A stretch of 21,318 nt of DNA from Anaerolineales bacterium UBA3001 (GCA_002346435.1 DDZT01000043.1:1-21318); one strand, 5' to 3'; shown: positions 8,056 through 15,449, numbered from the stretch's first letter. Notes: generated from the letters alone by a model not told the origin. A program made the numbers and translations.

Positions 8056-8697
8056 ATGGATAAGATTATTGAGAAAATCACGGCAATGGGAGTAATTCCA
8101 GTAGTTGCTATTGAGAATGCTGCGGATGCTGTTAGATTGGGGGATGCATTAATTGAAGGAGGTTTGCCATGTGCTGAAATTACCTTCAGGACCGCAGCTG
8201 CAGCTAGTGCAATTAGAACATTATGTAATTCGCATCCAGGAATACTTGTAGGAGCCGGTACTGTCTTAACAAAGTCAGACGCTGAAATAGCCGTTGATGC
8301 AGGTGCAAGCTTTGTAGTAACACCTGGCTTTGACGGCGGTTTAGTGGACTGGTGTTTGGATAAAAGTGTTCCTGTTATACCTGGTGTGATGACTCCAACA
8401 GATATCAATGCTGCTATCAATAAAAAATTAAAAGTACTGAAATTTTTTCCGGCTGAAGCAGCTGGTGGGATCAAGACACTTAAGGCTATTAGTGGGCCGT
8501 ATGGAAGTATAAAATTTGTGCCTACTGGAGGTATTACTCTAGGCAATTTAGAAGATTATCTTTCTTTGCCTAATGTTGTGGCCTGTGGAGGAAGTTGGTT
8601 GGTTAAGAAAGATCAAATTTCTAGTGGCGAATTTGATACAATTGAGACTCTGGTTCGTGAAGCAGTGCAACTTGTTGATCATATAAGGGGTAAGTAG
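8056..8697 (+). CDS. eda: 2-dehydro-3-deoxyphosphogluconate (KDPG) aldolase
   Basis: It cleaves KDPG to pyruvate and glyceraldehyde-3-phosphate, the last step of the hexuronate/altronate route. The protein is 213 residues, the normal size for this trimeric class I aldolase. The conserved catalytic Glu41 lies in CAEITFRT, the GAGTVL strand follows at 66-71, and the Schiff-base lysine is Lys129 in LKFFPAEAAGG. The phosphate-binding FVPTGGIT is also present. It lies 68 bases after the maturase gene and its stop codon is directly adjacent to the KDG kinase start (TAG at 8695-8697, ATG at 8700), so the two are translationally linked. The 173-codon antisense frame across this gene is only a shadow. 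A KDPGal aldolase (DgoA) is possible in principle, but the UxaA product leads to KDPG. Confidence 0.95.
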   Translation: MDKIIEKITAMGVIPVVAIENAADAVRLGDALIEGGLPCAEITFRTAAAASAIRTLCNSHPGILVGAGTVLTKSDAEIAVDAGASFVVTPGFDGGLVDWCLDKSVPVIPGVMTPTDINAAINKKLKVLKFFPAEAAGGIKTLKAISGPYGSIKFVPTGGITLGNLEDYLSLPNVVACGGSWLVKKDQISSGEFDTIETLVREAVQLVDHIRGK

Positions 8698-8699
8698 TG

Positions 8700-9746
8700 A
8701 TGGGTAAACGTATAGTAACCTTGGGCGAAATTATGCTTAGATTGAAATCTCCGGGCTTTGAGAGATTTTTTCAATCATCTAGCTTAGAAGCCACATTTGG
8801 GGGAGGAGAAGCTAATGTTGCAGTTTCATTAGCAAATTTTGGATCGCATGTATCGTTTGTAACAGTACTACCAGATAATGCTATTGGCGAAGCTGCTTTA
8901 AGGTACCTGAAGAGTCGTGACGTAGATACATCACTAATACAACTGCAAGGTGACCGCATTGGAATATATTTCTTAGAATCTGGCGCAAATCAGCGTTCAT
9001 CTAATGTGGTTTATGATAGGGAAAATTCTTCTATTAGTGTTGCATCTGTAGATAGTTTTGCTTGGGAAAATATTTTTTCTGATGTTGGTTGGTTTCATAT
9101 CACCGGCATTACCCCAGCTTTAAGTGAATCGGCTGCTGAAATTTCTTTGGCAGCATGTAAGTATGCTAATGCAGCAGGTGTGACCATATCTTGCGACTAC
9201 AATTTTCGCAAGAAATTGTGGAAGTATGGTAAGAATGCTCCAGAAGTTATGCAAGAGATCGTGAAATTTGTGGATGTTGGTATTGCTAATGAAGAGGATT
9301 GTCAAAGATCATTGGGTATAACTGTATCTGATGATGATTGGGAAAAATCGGTACATTCTGGAAAATTGAATATGGAGAAATATGAGGCTTTGGCAAAAGA
9401 AGTGTTTGCAAGTTTCCCTAATCTCAAATACCAAGCCATAACCCTTAGACAAAGCTTTAGCGCAAGTCATAATGGTTGGTCTGCCTGTATGTACAATGGG
9501 GATGAGTTCATAGTGAGTAGCTATTATGATATTACTGATATAGTAGATAGGGTGGGTGGCGGCGACTCTTTTGCGGCTGGGCTGATATATGGTTTACAAA
9601 TGGAAATGTCAGACAAACAGGCTTTGGAGTTTGCAGTGGCAGCGTCATGCCTAAAGCATTCCATATCAGGCGATGTTAATTTGGTTACACTTGGAGAAGT
9701 TAATAAACTTATGTCAGGTGATGGATCGGGTAGGGTGCAGCGTTGA
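8700..9746 (+). CDS. kdgK: 2-keto-3-deoxygluconate (KDG) kinase, PfkB family
   Basis: It phosphorylates KDG with ATP to give KDPG, the substrate of the preceding gene's product. The ribokinase/PfkB fold is shown by the N-terminal TLGEIMLRL, the first PfkB signature region GGGEANVAVSLANFG, and the second signature DRVGGGDSFAAGLIYG with the catalytic base Asp289. Length is 348 residues, at the upper end of the family (about 310-345), with a modest insertion near DDDWEKSVHSGKLNMEKYEA. A GTG at 8697 overlaps the eda stop codon, but the ATG at 8700 is better placed relative to AGGGG at 8686-8690. This is the last gene of the + strand run; the next gene is convergent. Confidence 0.92.
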   Translation: MGKRIVTLGEIMLRLKSPGFERFFQSSSLEATFGGGEANVAVSLANFGSHVSFVTVLPDNAIGEAALRYLKSRDVDTSLIQLQGDRIGIYFLESGANQRSSNVVYDRENSSISVASVDSFAWENIFSDVGWFHITGITPALSESAAEISLAACKYANAAGVTISCDYNFRKKLWKYGKNAPEVMQEIVKFVDVGIANEEDCQRSLGITVSDDDWEKSVHSGKLNMEKYEALAKEVFASFPNLKYQAITLRQSFSASHNGWSACMYNGDEFIVSSYYDITDIVDRVGGGDSFAAGLIYGLQMEMSDKQALEFAVAASCLKHSISGDVNLVTLGEVNKLMSGDGSGRVQR

Positions 9747-9804
9747 TTTTTACTGTTTGATTTAATATCCGTTGATTAGTCATCAAAATAGTTGAGAATT
9801 AATA

Positions 9805-10464
9805 TTACCAATGAAGGTTTATATTGGTTATATTATTGGATTTGATTAGGGCCTTTATCTTATGGGTGGCAGATTGCAGGTGGTGCGCCTGCTCTTCATG
9901 GGTTTCGACGAAGATATACTCTATTCTTTTGTGAAGACCATGGTTGATTAGTCTGGTTAATACAGAGTGTTCCACACCTTCAACATCTAGTTTTAGCAAT
10001 TTTATGTCTGTTTGAAGATTGACAATAAACTCAGATAGGTCGATTGCCTCTACCTCAACGAATTTGTCTTTGCGGACGTTTCCTTTTTCATGTAATAGAG
10101 AGGATCCAGTTGACCATAATAGTTCATTCGTGTCTGAATTATTGTGGAAATACAGTTTGGTTGTGGTATTACGGTCAAGCACGGCCTGTCTATAGTAGTG
10201 TGCATTTGGGTATTTAGATAATCGTTTTGCAAGGACTTTATAAGCATGTGGATTAGGTTCAAATGCGTAAACTGTGGCGCCTGATTTGCATAAGTAATTG
10301 CTAACGTTACCAATGTTCGCACCACAGTCAATAGCAATGTCACCTTCTTCGAATTTAATGGAATATAGTGCAACAAAAGCTTTGTCTTTTGCGCTTTTGT
10401 TGGGTTTGAGCATCCGTTTTAGTTTACCTAGCCAAACTTTGATCATAGTAGAAGACACAATCAT
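9805..10464 (-). CDS. FkbM family SAM-dependent methyltransferase
   Basis: This is a class I methyltransferase of 219 residues. Motif I is AIDCGANIGNVSNY (about 44-57), followed by the acidic strand end YAFEPNPHAY, and KLLKLDVEGVEHSVL is the FkbM hallmark (L-K-x-D-V/I-E-G). EYIFVETHEEQ is the last conserved block. FkbM enzymes usually O-methylate sugars or polyketides; the substrate here is unknown. The start ATG (10462-10464) overlaps the TGA of the upstream epimerase gene as ATGA, so the two are translationally coupled. A methyltransferase coupled to a ketose epimerase is unusual and may indicate methylated sugar metabolism or glycan decoration. An internal ATG at 10446 (MIKVWLG) is a possible alternative start. 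Confidence 0.88.
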   Translation of the reverse strand: MIVSSTMIKVWLGKLKRMLKPNKSAKDKAFVALYSIKFEEGDIAIDCGANIGNVSNYLCKSGATVYAFEPNPHAYKVLAKRLSKYPNAHYYRQAVLDRNTTTKLYFHNNSDTNELLWSTGSSLLHEKGNVRKDKFVEVEAIDLSEFIVNLQTDIKLLKLDVEGVEHSVLTRLINHGLHKRIEYIFVETHEEQAHHLQSATHKIKALIKSNNITNINLHW

Positions 10465-11321
10465 TTTAGTATTTTCCGAGTGAAGTCTAGGGCTTTACGG
10501 GCTTCTTTGTCTAGGTCTAGACCTTTAGCAAGATCTCTAAAGACCTTTATATCACGACCAATTTCACCTCCTGTCATTAGAAACGGTTCCATCACAACAT
10601 ATCCTTGATATTTGATCTTGCGCAAAGCATCTGCCACATCTGACCATGGTATGTGACCATATCCGGGTGGCATTCGATTGTTTTCACCTATATGTAAATG
10701 GCCTAACTGATCGTTTGCTCTGATAATGGTTTCTTTGAAGAAATCCTCTTCGATATTAATGTGGAATGTGTCCAGCATTACTTTTGCACATGTACTATCC
10801 ACTGCCTTCACGTAATCAATTGCTTCTTGGCAGGTATTCATGATGAATTGTTCAAAGCGATTAACTACTTCCATGTTAAATGTTACATTGTTGTCCTCGG
10901 CAGCCTTAATTGCCTCTTTCATGCTAATTACACTCCGATCAACAAATGGGCGTTTATCAGACACGTCATATGGTAGGGTAGAGGGCCATGATCCATATAG
11001 AATGCCTCCTACAGGACCACCACCTAATTTACCAACCGACTCTGCTATTTGTTTAAGGAACTCTATTCCTCTATTTCGTACAGAACTGTCTTCTGATGAA
11101 ATGTCATACTGAGCCTGGAGTCCTACTACATATGAAAGTTCGATACCTTTGTCATTGGCATGGGACTTCAAGGATTTGAGTTCATCGCTAGTCATGTTTG
11201 CAACAGTCCCGGCATTAACTTCTAAGACGTCAAACCCCAAATCACTAGCTTTGTCAATGAATGGGTGAAAATCTACATTCCAGTTGTGGACCCAATAAGC
11301 ATAATAGATGCCGATTTTCAT
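10461..11321 (-). CDS. D-tagatose/D-psicose (allulose) 3-epimerase family protein
   Basis: This enzyme class epimerises ketoses at C3 (for example D-fructose/D-psicose or D-tagatose/D-sorbose). The N-terminus MKIGIYYAYW and the later ASDLGFDVLEV are characteristic of the family. The four metal ligands of the TIM barrel are in place: Glu151 (MEVVNRFE), Asp184 (VMLDTFH), His210 (GHLHIGENNR) and Glu245 (VVMEPF). This spacing matches that of the Agrobacterium enzyme (Glu, Asp, His, Glu near 152, 185, 211, 246). Length is 286 residues. The frame extends further upstream, but the start is fixed at 11321 by a strong AGGAGGT on the minus strand (about 11327-11334). It is divergent from the LsrF-like aldolase gene and heads a two-gene unit with the methyltransferase. 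The physiological ketose is unknown. Other sugar-phosphate isomerase/epimerase activities are possible, but the motif match is close. Confidence 0.9.
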   Translation of the reverse strand: MKIGIYYAYWVHNWNVDFHPFIDKASDLGFDVLEVNAGTVANMTSDELKSLKSHANDKGIELSYVVGLQAQYDISSEDSSVRNRGIEFLKQIAESVGKLGGGPVGGILYGSWPSTLPYDVSDKRPFVDRSVISMKEAIKAAEDNNVTFNMEVVNRFEQFIMNTCQEAIDYVKAVDSTCAKVMLDTFHINIEEDFFKETIIRANDQLGHLHIGENNRMPPGYGHIPWSDVADALRKIKYQGYVVMEPFLMTGGEIGRDIKVFRDLAKGLDLDKEARKALDFTRKILK

Positions 11322-11468
11322 TGAATACCTCCTACAAATCTGGTTTAGTATGACAATAAATGTGTTGTAGACTAAACATAGTTTATGTAGTATGCATCGT
11401 GGCACCAATAATTACAAGACATGGTGCTTTTATTAGTCCTAAGGTAGTGTATAGCGGAACAAATTATG

Positions 11469-11496
11469 ATTATAATAATAATATTGTTGCAAACAA
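11469..11496 (-). promoter_or_regulatory. Candidate promoter for the epimerase-methyltransferase unit
   Basis: On the minus strand a consensus -10 hexamer TATAAT (11469-11474) is preceded at 16 bases by TTGTTT (11491-11496), which matches three of six -35 positions. The -35 element lies inside the 9-3-9 inverted repeat at 11480-11500, so a protein bound there would block polymerase. The implied leader would be about 140 bases. The -10 match is good, but the region is A+T-rich, so a chance match is quite possible. Confidence 0.3.
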
Positions 11497-11500
11497 TATT
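11480..11500. promoter_or_regulatory. Perfect 21-bp inverted repeat, likely operator
   Basis: The half-sites AATATTGTT and AACAATATT are exact reverse complements separated by three bases (GCA). It sits near the middle of the divergent region and overlaps a candidate minus-strand promoter. A symmetrical site of this size is typical of dimeric repressors. The family cannot be assigned, although the TTGCAA core resembles the centres of several sugar-repressor operators. There is no T-tract, so it is not a terminator. Confidence 0.5.
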
Positions 11501-11649
11501 GTAAAACCGTTTTGTTTTTGTATGTGGATCCATTTAGATCAGGAAACTTCAATAGGATATAATCTGTAATTGGACTTTGTCCACAAGGATTTAGGCTGTA
11601 TTTGTAAAATTGCAATGGGATACCAAAAGGTTATTAATCATAATTTTAG

Positions 11650-11664
11650 ATCACATATTGTGAT
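11650..11664. promoter_or_regulatory. 15-bp inverted repeat abutting the lsrF-like ribosome binding site
   Basis: ATCACA and TGTGAT flank a 3-base centre (TAT), and the dyad ends directly against GGAGGT (11665-11670), the Shine-Dalgarno sequence of the next gene. It could be a protein operator or a small hairpin that affects ribosome access. The half-sites resemble CRP halves, but in the wrong order and spacing for a CRP site (which is TGTGA-N6-TCACA). Confidence 0.35.
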
Positions 11665-11677
11665 GGAGGTAGAGTAA

Positions 11678-12463
11678 ATGGACTGGGGAATGGCTAACAG
11701 AATAAACCGAATCATAAGGCCTGACACGGGCAGGACTTTAATGTTTGCAGTTGACCATGGTTATTTTATGGGTCCTACTACCGGCCTAGAAAAACTAAAT
11801 GAAACTGTAACACCTTTGCTACCTTACGCAGATTCTTTGATGTTAACTCGTGGTGCCTTACGTTATTATGTAACTCCAAAAATAGATACCCCGATTATTT
11901 TGAGGGTGTCGGGTGGTACTAGTATATTGAACAAAGATATGCTTCATGAAGGTATTGTCGCTGGTATTGAAGATGCCATTAGACTCAATGTAGCTGCTGT
12001 TGCTTTTTCCATTATGGTTGGGGCTGATTATGAACGTGACACTTTGCTTGGTTTCACCGAAGTTGTTGATATGGCAGAGCGTTATGGTATACCAACTTTG
12101 GCGGTCACTGCTGTGGGTAAGGAACTTGTTCGAGACGCAAAATATCTTAGTCTTGCATCACGCATTGCTGCGGAGTTAGGTGCGCGTATAGTAAAGACAT
12201 ACTTTTGTGATGGGTTTGAGAAGGTCATTCAATCTTGTCCTGTTCCTGTAGTAATTGCAGGCGGGAAAAAGATTCCCGAGAGAGAAGCTCTCGAAATGGC
12301 TTACAAAGCAGTGCAAATAGGAGCGTCTGGAGTAGATATGGGAAGGAACATATTCCAGGCAGAGTCTCCCATAGCTATGGTGCAGGCGGTACGTTCGATA
12401 GTACAGGATGACTCTAATGTTGATCAAGCATTTCAACTCTACAATGATTTAAAAAATGAATGA
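11678..12463 (+). CDS. lsrF: LsrF-like class I aldolase/thiolase
   Basis: The 261-residue protein closely resembles E. coli LsrF from its first residues: DWGMANRINRI, MFAVDHGYFMGPTTGLEKL (Asp26), RIAAELGARIVKTYF with the Schiff-base Lys173, VVIAGGKKIPEREALEM and GASGVDMGRNIFQ. LsrF transfers the acetyl group of the AI-2 breakdown product 3-hydroxy-2,4-pentadione-5-phosphate to CoA. The N-terminal extension of about 30 residues seen in E. coli LsrF is missing, and no other lsr gene (kinase, ABC transporter, LsrG) is in the window. The actual substrate may therefore be another phosphorylated ketose or diketone. The start is well supported by GGAGGT at 11665-11670. The gene overlaps the next by 8 bases, indicating co-translation with a Zn dehydrogenase. 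Confidence 0.88.
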   Translation: MDWGMANRINRIIRPDTGRTLMFAVDHGYFMGPTTGLEKLNETVTPLLPYADSLMLTRGALRYYVTPKIDTPIILRVSGGTSILNKDMLHEGIVAGIEDAIRLNVAAVAFSIMVGADYERDTLLGFTEVVDMAERYGIPTLAVTAVGKELVRDAKYLSLASRIAAELGARIVKTYFCDGFEKVIQSCPVPVVIAGGKKIPEREALEMAYKAVQIGASGVDMGRNIFQAESPIAMVQAVRSIVQDDSNVDQAFQLYNDLKNE

Positions 12464-13499
12464 TACTATGCGCGTCGCTATGTATTACCACAATGAAGAT
12501 ATTCGTTTGGTAAACATAACTAAACCCAAAGTCGGTGTTGGTGATGTTTTGGTGAAGGTTGCTGCTAGTGGAATTTGCGGTTCTGATTTGATGGAATGGT
12601 ATAGGATCAAAAAAGCGCCTTGTGTGTTAGGACACGAAGTTTCAGGTGTGGTAACTGAGGTGGGTGAGGGTGTAACGAGATTTGCTATAGGAGATAGAGT
12701 TGTGTTTACGCATCATGTTCCTTGTAACGATTGTAATTATTGCATGCGGGGCGAGCACACTCTTTGTGAGACACTTCATTCAACCTCTTTTGATCCGGGT
12801 GGTTTCGCGGAATATATTCGAGTGCCAAAAATCAATTTAGATAAAGGTGGGGTAATTCCTTTGCCTAGTGATGTTGCGTTTGATGTTGCTACTTTTGTTG
12901 AGCCTCTTGGTTGTGTAATAAGAGGTCAAAGGAAGATTGGTATGGACCCTGGAGATAGTGTATTGATATTGGGCAGCGGTATGGCAGGTTTACTCAACAT
13001 CAAACTTGCATCTTCTATGGGTGCTAGGTGTATTGTAGCTACAGATATTCACCCTATACGTATACAGGCTGCCCTGGATTCTGGAGCTCATGAAGCTTTA
13101 AATGGTTTGCAAGAAGAAGTAATAGAACTTGCTATTGAAGCAAATGACAATAAAAAGTTTGAGCATATTATCGTGTGTGCTCCAGGTGAAAAGATATTTG
13201 AACAGGCCCTATCATCCGTAACACTAGGTGGGAGCATAATGTTATATGCGTTCAGTGCTCCCGAGGTCAAATTTCCCTTTAGCTTGCATGATGTATTTAG
13301 CAAAGGAATTACAATTCGCTCTACTTATGGAGCAAGTCCAATGGATCTAATGCAGGCACTTGAACTACTTCATTACAGAAAAGTCGTAGTAAATGACCTG
13401 ATAACTCATAAGCTTGTATTGGAAGATGTAAGTTCGGGTTTTAGGCTAGCATCTGATGGGTCTGAATCGCTTAAAGTAATTATAGAGCCAAACAAGTAA
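12456..13499 (+). CDS. Zn-dependent medium-chain alcohol/polyol dehydrogenase
   Basis: This is a 347-residue MDR-family dehydrogenase related to sorbitol and threonine dehydrogenases. The catalytic zinc ligands are Cys41 (GICGSD) and His60-Glu61 (LGHEVSG). The structural zinc is held by Cys90, Cys93, Cys96 and Cys104 (PCNDCNYCMRGEHTLC). FVEPLGCVIRG holds the distal catalytic Glu, and LGSGMAG is the nucleotide-binding loop. It is only distantly similar to the lgoD-like gene at 1417-2448, so it is not a recent copy. The start ATG at 12456 lies inside the last codons of the aldolase gene (8-base overlap); an ATG at 12468 is the alternative. It presumably oxidises the sugar or polyol that feeds the LsrF-like enzyme, but the substrate is unknown. 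Confidence 0.9.
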   Translation: MNDTMRVAMYYHNEDIRLVNITKPKVGVGDVLVKVAASGICGSDLMEWYRIKKAPCVLGHEVSGVVTEVGEGVTRFAIGDRVVFTHHVPCNDCNYCMRGEHTLCETLHSTSFDPGGFAEYIRVPKINLDKGGVIPLPSDVAFDVATFVEPLGCVIRGQRKIGMDPGDSVLILGSGMAGLLNIKLASSMGARCIVATDIHPIRIQAALDSGAHEALNGLQEEVIELAIEANDNKKFEHIIVCAPGEKIFEQALSSVTLGGSIMLYAFSAPEVKFPFSLHDVFSKGITIRSTYGASPMDLMQALELLHYRKVVVNDLITHKLVLEDVSSGFRLASDGSESLKVIIEPNK

Positions 13500-13637
13500 T
13501 TATACAACATAATTCCAGTAAAATACACCTAAAGTATTGCGTATAGGGCAATGTACTAAGGGGGTGTAATTATAGGTTGATTTAGCAACTGATATTAGAT
13601 AGTTTTCTATTTGATTTGGAAATGTGGTAAGACTAAT

Positions 13638-14252
13638 ATGACTGGATTTTTGATTGAAACAGTTATTATTTCATTATCAGGGGTAATGGCTCCAGGAGCG
13701 TTGTCTGCTGTGACGATTCATCATGGAATGCGCAACAGTCGAGCTGGTGTCTCAGTAGCCATTGGTCACGGTATCGTAGAAGTACCGCTATTAATACTTA
13801 TATACTACGGTGTGGGTGCGTTGATGCAGATATCTGGCTTTCAGGTATCAATAGGTATTCTTGGTGGTGTTTTGATGGCTTGGATGGGTGTGACTATAGT
13901 GGTCAGCGGTGGAACTGTAGTGTCGGAAGGAAAGTTAGGGGATTCATCTGTTTGGGCAGGTGTGATGCTTTCTGCTGGAAATCCTTACTTTTTGATATGG
14001 TGGGCTACTGTTGGATCATCTCTAGTAATTAGATCGGTTGAATACGGGCTTGTAGGTGTTTTGCTGTTTTGGATATGCCATTGGATGTGCGATTTGGTAT
14101 GGCTTTGGTTGTTAGCCTTTTTTGCAAATAGAGCTAGTGCAAATTTCGGAGGTGCTTTCGTGCGTATCACATCGTTGATAAGTGGCAGTTTTTTATTGAT
14201 TATAGGGTTTAGATTTATATATCAAGTGCTAAATACAATAAATTTATTATGA
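13638..14252 (+). CDS. LysE family exporter (membrane protein)
   Basis: This is a small integral membrane protein of about 204 residues with roughly six hydrophobic segments. The N-terminus has SLSGVMAPGALSAVTIHHGM, matching the LysE/RhtB signature (P-G-P/A near the end of helix 1, followed by a G-x-R-x-G loop seen here as MRNSRAG). ISGNPYF-type sequence in the middle (SAGNPYFLIWWATVG) is the second conserved repeat. The family exports amino acids or small metabolites. An in-frame TTG at 13611 would add nine residues; the ATG at 13638 fits the family start better. It lies 138 bases after the dehydrogenase gene, so it may have its own promoter, and it converges on the aminotransferase gene with only 13 bases between. 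Confidence 0.85.
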   Translation: MTGFLIETVIISLSGVMAPGALSAVTIHHGMRNSRAGVSVAIGHGIVEVPLLILIYYGVGALMQISGFQVSIGILGGVLMAWMGVTIVVSGGTVVSEGKLGDSSVWAGVMLSAGNPYFLIWWATVGSSLVIRSVEYGLVGVLLFWICHWMCDLVWLWLLAFFANRASANFGGAFVRITSLISGSFLLIIGFRFIYQVLNTINLL

Positions 14253-14265
14253 ATTATTGGGTTTC

Positions 14266-15435
14266 TCATAGTTTGCTTATGGCATTGTGCATGCGAGATA
14301 AAGCTGTCTCAAGTACGGATCTTGGGCATGCCAGGTTGAGGCGTATGAAACCATCACCACCTGGTCCAAACATAGCTCCGTCACTAAAAGCAACTCTAGC
14401 ATTGTTTAAGAAGAATGCTTGAGGGTTTGGACCGGGAATGTTGATTTGACTACAATCCAACCACATTAGATATGTAGCTTCTGGGCGGGTAGAACGTATA
14501 TGTGGCATATGTCTGTCTATATACTGAAGTACATAATCGCGATTTTCTGCCATATACGCTAATACCTGCTGCAGCCAAATATTGCCATGTTGGAATGCTG
14601 ATAAAGCAGCAGTATACCCCATGACGTTAACACCGGGAATAATACCAGCAGATGCCTCACGTACTTGAAGCATTAGATCTGGATTCTGGATAATTGCGTA
14701 TCCACAGCTTAATCCAGCCAGATTAAACGTTTTGCTAGGTGCCATTAGTGTTATACATCTAGCAGCTATGTCTTCAGAGATTGAGGCTGTCGGATAATGT
14801 GTTTTATCATCTAGAATGAGTTCACAGTGAATCTCATCAGAGCAAATAATAAGATCATTGCTTTCAGCTATTGTTGCTAGCTTGGTTAACTGGTCCTTGT
14901 TATACATTTTTCCTACTGGGTTATGAGGGTTGCTGAGAAGGAACAGTTTAGTATTTGTGTGAATGCTTTCATCTAATTTAGCGTAATCTATTTCATATTC
15001 TATATGTTTGGTAGTGTCACTGCGTATCAATGGCGCATGACGGACCGATTTGTTTTGATTTCTAATTGCATCCATAAACGGAAAGTAAATAGGTGGTTGT
15101 ACCAAAACTTCGTCACCTGGATTACCAAATGCGCGACAGCAAGCATTTAACGCACTTCCAAGGCCCGGGAAAAATATTATTTGCTCAGGATATATTTTCC
15201 AGTTATACAATTTCTGGGTACGTGCACAAATAGTGTCAAGAAGCTCAGGCAGTGTGTGTGCTGAATATCCAAACACACCATGCTCTGTTCGTTTTAGGAG
15301 AGCGTCTTGTATTTCTTTTGCTACAGCAAAATCCATATCTGCTACCCAAAGGGGTATCACATCTTTATCGTAAGTCTCCCATTTTCCGCTTCCAGTGCCA
15401 CGTCTTTCAATTATTTTATCAAAGTTGTACTTCAT
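14266..15435 (-). CDS. PatB/MalY-type PLP enzyme (C-S beta-lyase or aminotransferase)
   Basis: This is a fold type I PLP-dependent enzyme of 389 residues. Characteristic PatB/MalY positions are PLWVADMDF near the N-terminus, HGVFGYS, PPIYFPF, SNPHNPVGK, ICSDEIHCELIL (Asp200 to the pyridine nitrogen), and the PLP lysine Lys235 in APSKTFNLAGL. The C-terminal FIRLNLACPR carries the carboxylate-binding Arg. Known members cleave cystathionine or cysteine conjugates; some act as aminotransferases. The open frame extends upstream, but the start at 15435 matches the family and has GAGAGGG upstream, in the 14-base gap after the GNAT gene. Pairing with the GNAT gene suggests a role in modified or D-amino acid metabolism, which is inference. 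Confidence 0.9.
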   Translation of the reverse strand: MKYNFDKIIERRGTGSGKWETYDKDVIPLWVADMDFAVAKEIQDALLKRTEHGVFGYSAHTLPELLDTICARTQKLYNWKIYPEQIIFFPGLGSALNACCRAFGNPGDEVLVQPPIYFPFMDAIRNQNKSVRHAPLIRSDTTKHIEYEIDYAKLDESIHTNTKLFLLSNPHNPVGKMYNKDQLTKLATIAESNDLIICSDEIHCELILDDKTHYPTASISEDIAARCITLMAPSKTFNLAGLSCGYAIIQNPDLMLQVREASAGIIPGVNVMGYTAALSAFQHGNIWLQQVLAYMAENRDYVLQYIDRHMPHIRSTRPEATYLMWLDCSQINIPGPNPQAFFLNNARVAFSDGAMFGPGGDGFIRLNLACPRSVLETALSRMHNAISKL

Positions 15436-15449
15436 GTTTTGAGCCCTCT

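Larger units (their letters stand above)
11322..11677. promoter_or_regulatory. Divergent intergenic regulatory region between epimerase and lsrF-like genes
   Basis: These 356 bases separate two divergent genes and have no credible coding potential. They hold several dyads with 3-base centres: TAAAC/GTTTA at 11373-11385, a perfect 9-base dyad at 11480-11500, TGGAC/GTCCA at 11571-11583, and ATCACA/TGTGAT at 11650-11664. Two TATAAT hexamers lie on the + strand at 11471-11476 and 11558-11563, but neither has a convincing -35 box. Both genes have strong ribosome binding sites at the edges of the region (AGGAGGT facing left, GGAGGT at 11665-11670 facing right). A regulator binding here would control both arms; no regulator gene is in the window. 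Confidence 0.6.

Noticed and set aside
8025..8546. 173-codon open frame on the minus strand across the KDPG aldolase gene
   Set aside because: It lies wholly opposite a clear eda gene, its translation is low-complexity and resembles no family I know, and it has no ribosome binding site. It is a shadow frame.
9747..9804. Possible terminator between the convergent kdgK and methyltransferase genes
   Set aside because: TTGAT/ATCAA can pair only as a 5-base A+T-rich stem with no T-tract. Too weak to call a terminator; I found no convincing intrinsic terminator in the window.
11360..11569. 69-codon + strand frame in the divergent intergenic region
   Set aside because: No family resemblance, no Shine-Dalgarno sequence, unusual composition, and it spans the palindrome and candidate promoter. 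Better read as non-coding.
11678..12463. Complete AI-2 (lsr) uptake and processing locus
   Set aside because: Only the LsrF-like gene is present; there is no LsrK kinase, LsrG, LsrR or ABC transporter nearby.
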